Source: an uncultured Paenibacillaceae bacterium | GTDB taxonomy: Bacteria > Bacillota > Bacilli > Aneurinibacillales > Aneurinibacillaceae | DNA length: 45,195 nucleotides | Direction of reading: 5' to 3' | Assembly: GCA_946478845.1 (NCBI GenBank) | Contig: CAMLDI010000022.1 | Coordinates: 1-45,195, forward strand | In this document: piece after piece, positions 34,263 through 42,780 of the stretch | Position numbering within the stretch: position 1 is the first letter of the stretch | Layout of the letters: each line of letters starts with the position of its first letter | Notes under the pieces: model-generated | Databases searched by the model: none | Told to the model about the DNA's origin: nothing | What the model saw: only the letters and a program-made list of their open reading frames with translations | Program-made: the position numbers and the translations under genes

Positions 34263-35402
34263 ATGAATTATGATTTAACACAGGAACAACTCATGATTCG
34301 CAGTGTTATTCGTGATTTTTCGGAAGGGGAAGTGGCTCCCGGGGCTAATGAACGGGATAAAACGGGAAAGTTTCCGATCGAAGTATTTGAAAAAATGGCG
34401 ACGTTGGAACTCATGGGATTGCCATTTCCAGAAGAGTATGGCGGAGGTGGGGGAGATACTATTAGCTTTGCTATTGTAGTAGAAGAACTTAGCAAAGCCT
34501 GTGGGTCTACAGGAATCACCTATTCAGCCCATATTTCTTTAGGAGGGGCTCCTTTGTATATGTTTGGTACAGAAGAGCAAAAGCAAGCGTATTTAGTCCC
34601 CTTATGCCGGGGAGAATCCATGGGGGCATTTGGACTGACGGAACCTGGGTCTGGCTCTGATGCAGGAGGAACAAAGACCAGTGCCATTAAAAATGGAAAG
34701 CAATGGGTGATTAATGGGTCTAAATGCTTTATTACCAATGGATCCTATGCCAGTCATTTGTCCTTAACAGCGGTTACAGATCAAACCAAAGGGACAAAAG
34801 GAATTTCTGCTTTTATCGTTCCCACAAAAAGTAAAGGGTTTAAAGTCATTTCAAACTATGAAAAATTGGGTCTTCATGCTTCTAATACTACTGAATTAGT
34901 TCTCGAGGAGGTCATGGTACCAGAAGAAAACCTCCTGGGTAAAGAAAATGAAGGGTTAAAACAATTTCTTCATACTTTAGATGGGGGAAGAATTGGCATT
35001 GGTGCTATGGCGGTAGGCATAGCACAGGCTGCATATGAAAAATCTTTAGTTTATGCCAAAAAAAGGACCCAATTTGGGAAAGCCATTTCCAAATTTCAGG
35101 GAATTCAATTTAAATTAGCTAATATGGCCATGGAAATTGAAAACGCTCGCAATATGGTTTATCGTGTAGCCTGGCTGAAAGACCAGGGAAGGAAATTCAC
35201 AAAAGAGGCAGCCATGGCCAAGTTATATGCTTCTGAAGTGGCTATGAAAGTGTGTAGCCAGGCTATTCAAATTCATGGGGGATATGGGTATATGAAGGAT
35301 TATCAGGTGGAACGTTATTTTCGGGATGCTAAACTCCTTGAAATAGGAGAGGGGACATCTGAAGTATTAAGGATGGTTATCGCTCGAGAAATTGGATGTT
35401 AA
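34263..35402 (+). CDS. Acyl-CoA dehydrogenase
   Basis: This 379-residue FAD enzyme oxidises acyl-CoA to trans-2-enoyl-CoA. It is the short/medium-chain (AcdA/MmgC-like) type. Motifs are MGAFGLTEPGSGSDAGGTKT (FAD and substrate binding), RTQFGKAISKFQGIQF, QIHGGYGYMKDYQVER, and EIGEGTSEVLRMVIAREI, the usual position of the catalytic glutamate. ATG 34263 has a strong GGAGGAGGAG upstream; earlier in-frame codons look untranslated. It stands as a single gene between sigA and trmK, an uncommon place, with no beta-oxidation partners visible. Confidence 0.93.
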   Translation: MNYDLTQEQLMIRSVIRDFSEGEVAPGANERDKTGKFPIEVFEKMATLELMGLPFPEEYGGGGGDTISFAIVVEELSKACGSTGITYSAHISLGGAPLYMFGTEEQKQAYLVPLCRGESMGAFGLTEPGSGSDAGGTKTSAIKNGKQWVINGSKCFITNGSYASHLSLTAVTDQTKGTKGISAFIVPTKSKGFKVISNYEKLGLHASNTTELVLEEVMVPEENLLGKENEGLKQFLHTLDGGRIGIGAMAVGIAQAAYEKSLVYAKKRTQFGKAISKFQGIQFKLANMAMEIENARNMVYRVAWLKDQGRKFTKEAAMAKLYASEVAMKVCSQAIQIHGGYGYMKDYQVERYFRDAKLLEIGEGTSEVLRMVIAREIGC

Positions 35403-35472
35403 AGCTTTTCCATTTTCCATTCCTCTTTTCAGTATGATAATCTAAGAAGGAGTAAAAAAGAGGAGAGAATGA

Positions 35473-36216
35473 ATGATGATGGAAATATCCCGACGATTAC
35501 AGGAAATCGCCGGATTGGTCACTGTGGGCAATCGAGTGGCAGATATCGGTTCGGATCATGGGTTTTTACCCGTTTATTTAATTCAAAAAGGAATTTCCCC
35601 CCGCTGTATCGCTGGTGAGGTCAATCAGGGCCCCTGGGAGTCTGCCTTTAAGCAAGTGCAACGGGTTGGATTAACCAATAAGATTGATGTTCGCCTGGGA
35701 GATGGCCTTGCTGTCCTGCAACCAAATGAAGTGGATACCATCTGTATTGCGGGGATGGGAGGAAGTTTAATTGCTAAAATTTTAACAGATGGAAAAGAAA
35801 AATTACAGGGAATTTCTGAACTGGTTTTACAGCCTAATGTTGGTGAATCTGTGGTACGCATATGGCTTCAAAATGAAAATTGGGAATTAATTGATGAACA
35901 AATCATTGAAGAAGATGGAATTATCTATGAAATATTACGTGCCATTCCTGGCAATGGAAAGAAACCTTATGAAGGGAAACAACGTAAAGAAGAAGAGTTG
36001 CTGGAAATAGGCCCCATTCTCTGGGAAAAGGCCTCTTCTTTATTAGTGAAAAAATGGATGTCAGAATTAGTAAAACAGAAAAACATTATGCGTCAACTTG
36101 ATAAATCCACTTCTCCAGAAATAGAGAACAAGAAACAGGAATTCAGCCAAAAAATTACCTGGATTGAGGAGGTACTAGGATGCTTGCAAGCACGCAACGA
36201 ATCATCCAATTTGTAG
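35473..36216 (+). CDS. trmK: tRNA (adenine(22)-N(1))-methyltransferase
   Basis: This 247-residue TrmK forms m1A22 in bacterial tRNAs. The SAM motif VADIGSDHGFLPVYLI, CIAGMGGSLIAKIL and LVLQPNVGESVVRIWL are diagnostic, and a coiled-coil C-terminal segment follows. Three consecutive ATGs start the gene after AGGAGAG. It overlaps nif3 by 37 bases, the normal coupling in Bacilli. Confidence 0.95.
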   Translation: MMMEISRRLQEIAGLVTVGNRVADIGSDHGFLPVYLIQKGISPRCIAGEVNQGPWESAFKQVQRVGLTNKIDVRLGDGLAVLQPNEVDTICIAGMGGSLIAKILTDGKEKLQGISELVLQPNVGESVVRIWLQNENWELIDEQIIEEDGIIYEILRAIPGNGKKPYEGKQRKEEELLEIGPILWEKASSLLVKKWMSELVKQKNIMRQLDKSTSPEIENKKQEFSQKITWIEEVLGCLQARNESSNL

Positions 36217-37295
36217 AGGAATTCGCCCCAAAGAAGTTGGCCATGGAGGGAGACCGGATTGGGTTACAAATTGGCACTCCCCAAAAAAAAGCAAAAAAAG
36301 TAATGGTTGCCTTAGATATTCTTGAAGAAGTAGTGGATGAAGCCATCGATGAAGGGGTGGACCTTATTGTTGCCCATCATGCGGTGATCTTTAATCCATT
36401 GAAACAAATAAGAACCGACAAACCTTCAGGAAGAATTATTGAAAAATTAATTAAACATGAGATTGGGGTTTACATTGCCCATACCAATTTAGATACAGCT
36501 CCTGGCGGGATTAATGATTTACTGGCTGCATCTTTAGGGCTGCAGGATGTAGAACTTTTACAACCGGGCTATCAACAAGCACTAAAAAAACTGGTGGTTT
36601 TTGTACCTGTTACCCATTTAGAAGAAGTAAGGGAAGGGGTCGCACATGAAGGGGCGGGCTTTATTGGAAACTATAGCCATTGCACTTTTTCTGCAAAAGG
36701 AACGGGAACCTTTATGCCCCAGAATGGAGCTCGTCCCTTTATCGGAAAACAGGGGAGTCTTGAAGAAGTAGAAGAGGTTCGTTTGGAAACCATATTTCCA
36801 GCAGAAATCCAAAACAAAGTCATAAAAGCGATGTTAAAGGTACATCCCTATGAAGAAGTGGCATATGATATCTATCCCGTAGAACAAAAAGGAAAAACCT
36901 ATGGCATTGGCAGAGTAGGAAAACTGGCTGTTCCCATTTCTCTGAAAGATTTTGCATTACAAGTAAAAGAGACATTTTCTTTATCAGGGGTGCGGGTGGT
37001 AGGTCCTTTAGACCAAACTGTACAGAAAATTGCTGTTCTAGGGGGAGATGGAAATCGTTTTGTGCAACGGGCCATTTTTCTTGGTGTAGATGTACTGGTA
37101 ACAGGGGATGTGTATTACCATACCGCCCATGATGCAATGATGGAGGGCCTTAGTCTAGTAGATCCAGGACACAATGTAGAAAAGGTAATGAAAGAAGGGA
37201 TGAAAGCCATTCTTGAGAAACGAATCAAGGATGAAGGGCTAGAAACTCAGGTTATCGTTTCAAACGTCCATACCGATCCCTTTACATTTTTATAA
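36180..37295 (+). CDS. yqfO: Nif3-like dinuclear metal centre protein
   Basis: This 371-residue protein is the long Nif3/YqfO type, with a PII-like insert between the two Nif3 halves. Metal ligands are visible in DLIVAHHAVIFNPLKQI, YIAHTNLDTAPGGIND and, near the end, DVLVTGDVYYHTAHDAM. The family forms hexamers with a dinuclear site and is annotated as GTP cyclohydrolase 1 type 2-like, but its substrate in Bacilli is not known. GGAG lies 8 bases before ATG 36180. Confidence 0.95.
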   Translation: MLASTQRIIQFVEEFAPKKLAMEGDRIGLQIGTPQKKAKKVMVALDILEEVVDEAIDEGVDLIVAHHAVIFNPLKQIRTDKPSGRIIEKLIKHEIGVYIAHTNLDTAPGGINDLLAASLGLQDVELLQPGYQQALKKLVVFVPVTHLEEVREGVAHEGAGFIGNYSHCTFSAKGTGTFMPQNGARPFIGKQGSLEEVEEVRLETIFPAEIQNKVIKAMLKVHPYEEVAYDIYPVEQKGKTYGIGRVGKLAVPISLKDFALQVKETFSLSGVRVVGPLDQTVQKIAVLGGDGNRFVQRAIFLGVDVLVTGDVYYHTAHDAMMEGLSLVDPGHNVEKVMKEGMKAILEKRIKDEGLETQVIVSNVHTDPFTFL

Positions 37296-37308
37296 GAGAT
37301 AGGTGACG

Positions 37309-37815
37309 ATGATGCTGCAATCAAGGTTATTACTGGAGTGGCATTTAAAAAAAGTAAAATGGAATCAAACTCAGGAGAAACTGGATTATTTGCGAGGGCA
37401 AGAAGAGGCATTACAGGCAAAAAGGCTGACTTTAAAAAATAAATTGGAAAGCGTAGCTGAACCTGACGAACAGGATATTGACGGGAAAATAGCCTTTGCA
37501 TTGGCCAGCCAGGAATTATGGATGGCAGAAAAAGAATGGGAACGCTTTCAAGACCAACGCTTTAACGAGGAAATCTTGCTAAGGGAACAAGAAGAGAGCT
37601 GCCGCCAGGAACTTGCTGAGTTGGAAGAAAAAATTTCTCCGGAAACCTTTCAAACTTATGAAGAGGTATCCGAGTGTTGTGACAATCCTGTGGTAGAAGT
37701 AAAGAGGCGTTCCTGCATGGGTTGTTTTCTTCCTCTTTCGATGCCAACGATGAATGCGTGGAGAAAAGGGAAAAAACTGGTCCGTTGTGAAGTATGTGGC
37801 CGAATTCTTGTTTAA
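37309..37815 (+). CDS. C4-type zinc ribbon coiled-coil protein
   Basis: This protein of about 168 residues has a long N-terminal coiled coil (about residues 1-115, rich in Glu, Lys, Gln and Leu) and a C-terminal zinc ribbon with CMGCFLPLSM and VRCEVCGRILV (two Cys-x2-Cys knuckles). Such proteins commonly follow nif3 in Firmicutes and other bacteria. They are thought to bind nucleic acid or act as scaffolds, but no function is proven. Start ATG 37309 or 37312; AGGTGA overlaps the region. Confidence 0.85.
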   Translation: MMLQSRLLLEWHLKKVKWNQTQEKLDYLRGQEEALQAKRLTLKNKLESVAEPDEQDIDGKIAFALASQELWMAEKEWERFQDQRFNEEILLREQEESCRQELAELEEKISPETFQTYEEVSECCDNPVVEVKRRSCMGCFLPLSMPTMNAWRKGKKLVRCEVCGRILV

Positions 37816-37878
37816 TTTCTTCCCCATTTATCCTATTTTCCTGTTACAATGGAGGTTAGAGCCTTAGTTGCACTTATA

Positions 37879-37904
37879 CTATCAGAATGAATCAATTCTG
37901 ATAG
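37879..37904 (+). other. 10-bp hairpin just before a lipoprotein gene
   Basis: CTATCAGAAT and ATTCTGATAG pair perfectly across six bases and end only 9 bases before the AAGGAG of the next gene. There is no T run, so a terminator is unlikely. An operator or mRNA 5' structure is possible. A TACAAT -10-like box lies about 30 bases upstream. Confidence 0.4.
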
Positions 37905-37930
37905 CGAAATAAAGGAGATTGACAGTCATT

Positions 37931-38599
37931 ATGAGCAAAAAGATGAAGTTCTGGCTGGTGGCTTCCTTTGTTGCAATCAGTCTTATTTCTGTTACAGGAT
38001 GTAATACGGATTTATCTCATTATGAAAATAATGCGTTGAAAAAGGAATTGGAAACTGTAAAAAACCAATTGACCGATGCCCGTAAGGAAATTACCGATTT
38101 AGAGAATAATAATAAGGAATTAACCAATACTCTGGCTCTCTTGCAGACACCGGATATTCCTGATACTCTTTTGCCACAATTAGCTTATTTTTTAGAGCAA
38201 CAGGGACGAAGCAATTTTCAGTCCGCTTATCAGACAGGGACTCTTATTTTTAACCAACAAAATGTATCAGAAGCAAAAAAAATGGCACTTACACAATATG
38301 AACATACTATGGCTACTCTGGCTTCTAAAGAATTTATCGAACGGGAAGGGAAACGGTTGCAAGATGCCTGGGCGAGTTCAAATCCCATTACTTTTCCAGG
38401 TCAGGACCGCTTAAATCAACTTAAGCTACAATCAAAGGATGATCAAACAGCGGTTATTCAAGCAAAATTAACACGTACAATGACTGTATCCCCATATAAT
38501 GGACAAAGTACAACAGAAGACTTAACCCTTCTTATTACCCTTATTAAAACCGACCAGGGCTGGAAGTTAAACAATACAACCTTGGGTTATGAAAAATAA
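37931..38599 (+). CDS. Putative lipoprotein with coiled coil
   Basis: This 222-residue lipoprotein has a Lys-rich start, a hydrophobic core and a lipobox SVTGC with lipidated Cys24. Residues about 30-75 form a coiled coil (NNALKKELETVKNQLTDARK). The rest is a mixed alpha/beta domain ending in a strand pair (DLTLLITLIKTDQGWKLNNT) like NTF2-type or DUF4878-type folds. I cannot name a family. It is anchored to the outer face of the membrane. ATG 37931 is 13 bases from AAGGAG, somewhat far; TTG 37919 is too close. Confidence 0.75.
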   Translation: MSKKMKFWLVASFVAISLISVTGCNTDLSHYENNALKKELETVKNQLTDARKEITDLENNNKELTNTLALLQTPDIPDTLLPQLAYFLEQQGRSNFQSAYQTGTLIFNQQNVSEAKKMALTQYEHTMATLASKEFIEREGKRLQDAWASSNPITFPGQDRLNQLKLQSKDDQTAVIQAKLTRTMTVSPYNGQSTTEDLTLLITLIKTDQGWKLNNTTLGYEK

Positions 38600-38649
38600 G
38601 AAATGCTAGAAGTTTGTTAAGTAGACAGCGAAATAAAGAACATTCTAGG

Positions 38650-38699
38650 CGGCTTTAGCCCTATATTCTATGGGGTTAAAGCCGTTTGGTTTTTATTTT
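38650..38699 (+). terminator. Hairpin terminator after the lipoprotein gene
   Basis: CGGCTTTA pairs with TAAAGCCG, with an inner CCC/GGG, followed by TTTGGTTTTTATTTT. Just upstream TGTTAAGTAGACAG resembles insertion-sequence ends, so the segment 38615-38700 may be a leftover of such an element. The remaining bases to 38818 contain only a weak GATAG/CTATC hairpin. Confidence 0.65.
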
Positions 38700-38818
38700 A
38701 GACACTTTATTAATTCAAAAACGAATGGGATAGTCCGAAAAAAGTCAAACTATCTATATCATTTTTTGGACGGTCTTTCCAGTATTCATTTAAAGCTTAT
38801 AGAGAAAGGTGAAGGGTT

Positions 38819-39913
38819 TTGGAAATTGCAAAAATTTGGCTTGAACATTACGGGTATATCATCTTGTTTTTGGCATTATTTTTAGAACTCATTGCCCTTC
38901 CTACACCTGGGGAACTTCTCATGAGCTATGCTGGACTTCTTGCTTTTGAAGGGCATTTAAACGTATATATAAGTATTCTTGTGGCCGGATTTGGAAGTTC
39001 TATTGGAATCACACTTTCTTATTTTGTAGGACGTAAATTAGGTCCCCCATTTTTTCATAAATATGGCTCGAAAATTCATTTAGGTCCCGAAAAATTAGAA
39101 AAGACATCCACTTGGTTTAAAAAATACGGAAATATAATGTTAATTATCGGTTATTTTATCCCCGGTGTCCGTCATATTACAGGGTATTTCTCCGGGATTA
39201 CGAAAATTGCCTATCGTTCCTTTGCCGTTTATGCTTATCTGGGTGCCTTCCTTTGGGCGACTACTTTTGTTGGTTTAGGAAAAGTTTTAGGACCAAAATG
39301 GAATGAGTATCATCCATTCATGAGCAAATATTTAATCTATGGCGCACTCCTAGCAGCCGTCCTTTTCGGTTTCTATTATGTGTATAAAGTTTACAAACAA
39401 CAAATCCTTGAATGGGCGGTTACCCAGCTCTCTAAATTAATGGTCACCTTTCATTCCTTTGGCCGCGTGAAATTTTTGGTAGCCGGAACAGCCGCTGCTT
39501 TTCTCGGGTTATTTATTCTGATGTTAGGGGTCATCCAGGACTTTTTAGCTTTCGTTTTACTGGGAGGTGAACTCCTTGAAGAAGGATTACGGAGGCTTTT
39601 CCATCGGGCTGAACCTTTCCCTGGAACCCTCTATTCTTTTCCAAGCGAACAATCCTTAATGGTGCTAACCGTCTATGGATTTGTTACTTTTTTACTGATT
39701 CGGCATTCTCATAGTGCTCTTCTTCGCATCATGGCCCCTTTGATGGTGATCGTTATTTCCCTTCTTGTAGGAATCAGTCGAGTGTATCTTGGGGTTCAGT
39801 ATTCAAGTGATGTTTGGGGTGGTTATATATTTGGTGGAGTATGGTTAAGTCTGAATATTATTTTGTTAGAAATCTATCGTTTAAAATTAACCAAACCAGC
39901 TTTTTATCGATAA
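38819..39913 (+). CDS. DedA family protein fused to a degenerate PAP2 domain
   Basis: This is a 364-residue membrane protein. Residues 1-200 are a DedA/SNARE-associated domain: ELIALPTPGELLMSYAGLLA, YFVGRKLGPPFFHKYG, and GYFIPGVRHITGYFSGIT, with the conserved arginine of the family. DedA proteins are lipid-carrier flippases or transporters. Residues about 225-355 match PAP2 phosphatases in layout, but the active site is altered: FPSEQS instead of the usual PSGHS, and SRVYLGVQYSSD with Gln in place of His. The phosphatase half is therefore probably inactive. TTG 38819 is the start, after AAAGGTGA. A fragment of an intact-type PAP2 gene follows. Confidence 0.85.
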   Translation: MEIAKIWLEHYGYIILFLALFLELIALPTPGELLMSYAGLLAFEGHLNVYISILVAGFGSSIGITLSYFVGRKLGPPFFHKYGSKIHLGPEKLEKTSTWFKKYGNIMLIIGYFIPGVRHITGYFSGITKIAYRSFAVYAYLGAFLWATTFVGLGKVLGPKWNEYHPFMSKYLIYGALLAAVLFGFYYVYKVYKQQILEWAVTQLSKLMVTFHSFGRVKFLVAGTAAAFLGLFILMLGVIQDFLAFVLLGGELLEEGLRRLFHRAEPFPGTLYSFPSEQSLMVLTVYGFVTFLLIRHSHSALLRIMAPLMVIVISLLVGISRVYLGVQYSSDVWGGYIFGGVWLSLNIILLEIYRLKLTKPAFYR

Positions 39914-39951
39914 GTTATCGCTTTCAGCTTGATGTCTTTACTTGTTAGTGA

Positions 39952-40217
39952 GAATATAATAAAGCTTTAAAATACCGTTCAGGACTAATCTTATTTATTG
40001 CAGTTATTCTAGGTTCGGCAATCCTTAATAGCGTACTCAAATTTTTATTTCATCGGGCCCGCCCAACTTTTCATCGCCTTATTCAAGCAGGAGGATTTAG
40101 TTTTCCAAGTGGTCATTCCATGGAGGCATTTGATTTATTTTTTACTGACAAAGCCATGGAAAACTCCATTTGTTTCTTAATTTTAGATTTTGAAAAAAAT
40201 CATGACCATTGCACATA
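39952..40217 (+). pseudogene. PAP2 phosphatase gene fragment
   Basis: An open frame without a start codon reads LKYRSGLILFIAVILGSAIL, then KFLFHRARPTF and GGFSFPSGHSMEAF. These are the first two PAP2 motifs (Lys-x6-Arg-Pro and PSGHS), both intact. Similarity ends near 40135, and the third motif is missing. The frame then runs into the 3' end of the convergent transporter gene. It is a remnant truncated at both ends, beside a PAP2 domain in which the catalytic residues have been lost. Confidence 0.7.
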
Positions 40218-41364
40218 AGATTGCCAGGGAACCACTGGCGGTGAAGGCAACAGTTGGCCCAAAAGACTGCCAGAGAAAACCTGCGATTACACTGGCAGGC
40301 AAAGCTGCCAAACCGGTCAAGGCATTAAAGGTTCCTAGAGCCGTCCCCCGTTGTTCTTCTTTCACAAGATCAGCTATATAGGCTTTTTGAATTCCATCTG
40401 TGGCGGCATAATATAGGCCATATAGAACAAACAAGGCTCAGATGGTAGTAGTATTGTCCACCACCCCAAAAGCAAAATAAATGATTGCGAAAATCAGAAA
40501 GCCAAAAATAATAACGGGTCTTCTGCCAAATTTATCTGAAAGAATACCCATGGGAGTAGAAAATAAGCTGGCGACTATATTATATAAAAAATAAGTTAAA
40601 GGAATTAAAGCAACGGCAATCCCTATATCCTGGGCTCGTAATATAAGAAAAGCATCGGAAAAATTGGCGATAGAAAATAAGGTATATATCAAGGTAAACC
40701 ACATAAAACGCCGATCCATTTGTTTAAAGGTGATTTTGGGTAAAGCCTTTGTATCATTTTTTTGCTGGTCCCTTTTCTTTTCCTGGAGAAAGAATAGGAG
40801 AAGAAGAACTGCTAACACCCCTGGAACCGCTGAAAGCCAAAACACTAACGAGTAGGACTTGGGAAAATAGGCCAGGATGGCAAAGGTAAGAAGTGGACCC
40901 AGAGCTGCCCCTAGTGTATCCATGGAACGGCGGAAACCAAAGGCTTTTCCACGATCTTCTTTTGTAGTTGTATTGGCCAAAAAGGCATCACGGGGAGATG
41001 TGCGGATTCCTTTTCCAAATCGATCGGCAAATCGAATGGTTAGAACAGCTTCCCAGGTGGAACTCATGGCAAAAAAAGGCTTAATCAGATTGGATAAACC
41101 GTAGCCCAGTACCATCAATAACTTAGAGTGTCCGAGGCGGTCCGTTAACCAACCAGAAAAGAATTTTAGGATACTAGCGGTACTTTCAGCAATTCCCTCA
41201 ATGATCCCTATAATCCCCACTTGCACCCCAAGAACGGTGGTCAAAAATATAGGTAAAATAGGCACAATCATTTGGCTTGACATGTCAGTAAACAGGCTAA
41301 CCATTCCAATTACGAAAATAACGGGATTTAAGACTGTTTTTTTCCTAGTCGTTGAAAAAGCCAA
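40183..41364 (-). pseudogene. MFS transporter interrupted by one in-frame TGA
   Basis: A 12-helix-type major facilitator gene starts at TTG 41364, six bases after GGAGGGG. Motif-A-like GWLTDRLGHSK and the inter-domain MGILSDKFGRRPVI are present. At 40438-40440 TGA stops the frame after VVDNTTTI. The same frame resumes at once with ALFVLYGLYYAATDGIQKAY and runs to the family's normal end at 40183. A tryptophan (TGG to TGA) would fit at that position. The protein would be 393 residues if intact. It is either a recent pseudogene, a sequencing error, or rarely read through. The cargo is unknown; the sequence resembles drug/sugar-efflux type MFS proteins. Confidence 0.8.
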
Positions 41365-41411
41365 AGTTAACCCCTCCGATAATGTATTAATCAAATACTG
41401 GCAACAGAAAA

Positions 41412-41458
41412 AACTGCACCGCCAATTTTAGATTGTGTCTAATCATTGTGGTGCAGTT
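41412..41458. repeat. 47-nt hairpin repeat, copy 2
   Basis: Inverted repeat from AACTGCACCGCC to GTGGTGCAGTT with TTAGATTGTGTCTAAT at the centre. It is closely similar to the element at 11881-11929, and both are followed by an AGTGC motif about 10-15 bases later. It lies between the 3' end of tldE and the start of the broken MFS gene, and could terminate tldE. Confidence 0.65.
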
Positions 41459-41478
41459 TAGGTTTATAAAGTGCCTGT

Positions 41479-42780
41479 TTAACTAGAGACGGATATTTTA
41501 GGGAAGAGGATAGATGGGGAGGCAAACTGGCTATGTCCTCCCGGCATATTAAAATCAAAATCATTGCCTTTCACTAATTCATCGGCAAAAAGTTCAAAAA
41601 AGTTGTGGGCAATGGTTATATTTTTTACGGGACTTGCCAATTCCCCATTTTCAATGAGAAATCCCTGGGCAGCTAAGGAAAAATCGCCTGAAATGGTATT
41701 GGTGCCTGAATGAAGCCCCTGTACATCCGTAATATACAGGCCCTTACCCATATCTTTCATTAATTCAACTATAGAGCGGTTCCCTGGGGGAATTTGCATG
41801 CGATGGGGGGCAATTTGTACGGTCCCTTTATACCCCCGTAACCCATGGCCTGTTGGGGTGCATTTCATTTGTTCAGCTGTTTGCAAACTATGCAAGTAAT
41901 TTTCTAACACCCCATCCCGAATTAGATAGAGTTTCTTTGCAGATACACCTTCACTATCAAAGTGGACTTGTTCAAATCCTGATGAGGGGTCATCTATAAG
42001 ATCCAGTTGGCCAAACATTTTTTGCCCCAGTTTTCCTTCCAGGCGAGAAAGGCCTTGAATCACATTTCGCCCTGAAAAAATACCGCTGTAGGTTTGCAAG
42101 AGAGAACAAACCACTTCCCTGTCGAGAATAACTGAATAACTTCCTGTGGGGACAGGCTTTCCTCCTAATTTGCGACGGGCTTTTCTTGCGGCTTCTAGCG
42201 CCAGGGATTCCACGACAAAGTGATTTAAATCCCCCACAAAAAAAGCGCTATCAGTTTCCACTTCATCTCCCTGTTTAGCCACTACGGAGAGATAAGCCAT
42301 GCTATAATTGGCTTCATGGCTTTTGTTTAATCCATAACTATTTGCTACAATATTTTTTCCATAACCTGATGTAATAAGAGAAGTTGAGACAGAACTTACC
42401 TGGGGTTGTTTTAAGGCTTCTTGTTCTAGAGCCAGAGCCATTTCGATTTGCTTTGCTTCAGGCACTTCAGGTTGAATATCACGCCATACTCCACTTTCAT
42501 TTTGCATATAGAGGGGTTCTTTTTCATCTAGCAGGGATGCATTGGATTTCATCATATCTAAAATAAAATCAAACTCGTCAACATTTACCCTTTCCGAATA
42601 TGCATACCCTGTATGATTGTTAAAGGTACCCCGTATCCCAATGCCACCGGTATTTGTTTTTTTATAAGATTCTATTTTTCCTTCATAAGCTTGAACAGAA
42701 AAGGTTCGGTTTTGGGTTGTGATGATTTCTAATTCATTGATTTTTTTCTTTTGGGCCAGGTCAAATAATTTATTAATCAT
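41479..42780 (-). CDS. tldE: TldE/PmbA family metalloprotease-associated subunit
   Basis: This 433-residue member of the TldD/PmbA family starts INKLFDLAQKKKINELEIIT. It contains GTFNNHTGYAYSERVNVDEFD and a C-terminal TNTISGDFSLAAQGFLIENG. It lacks the HExxxH zinc motif, as expected for the TldE/PmbA partner. It overlaps tldD by four bases (ATGA), so the two are co-translated. In E. coli TldD and TldE form a heterodimeric protease that degrades unfolded or modified peptides. Confidence 0.92.
   Translation of the reverse strand: MINKLFDLAQKKKINELEIITTQNRTFSVQAYEGKIESYKKTNTGGIGIRGTFNNHTGYAYSERVNVDEFDFILDMMKSNASLLDEKEPLYMQNESGVWRDIQPEVPEAKQIEMALALEQEALKQPQVSSVSTSLITSGYGKNIVANSYGLNKSHEANYSMAYLSVVAKQGDEVETDSAFFVGDLNHFVVESLALEAARKARRKLGGKPVPTGSYSVILDREVVCSLLQTYSGIFSGRNVIQGLSRLEGKLGQKMFGQLDLIDDPSSGFEQVHFDSEGVSAKKLYLIRDGVLENYLHSLQTAEQMKCTPTGHGLRGYKGTVQIAPHRMQIPPGNRSIVELMKDMGKGLYITDVQGLHSGTNTISGDFSLAAQGFLIENGELASPVKNITIAHNFFELFADELVKGNDFDFNMPGGHSQFASPSILFPKISVSS

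Noticed and set aside
38670..38885. A 71-codon plus-strand ORF before the DedA gene.
   Set aside because: It begins inside the terminator stem, overlaps the DedA start in another frame, and has no ribosome binding site.
40438..40440. TGA in the MFS gene as selenocysteine or programmed readthrough.
   Set aside because: No SECIS-like hairpin directly downstream, MFS proteins do not use selenocysteine, and the site fits a mutated Trp codon.
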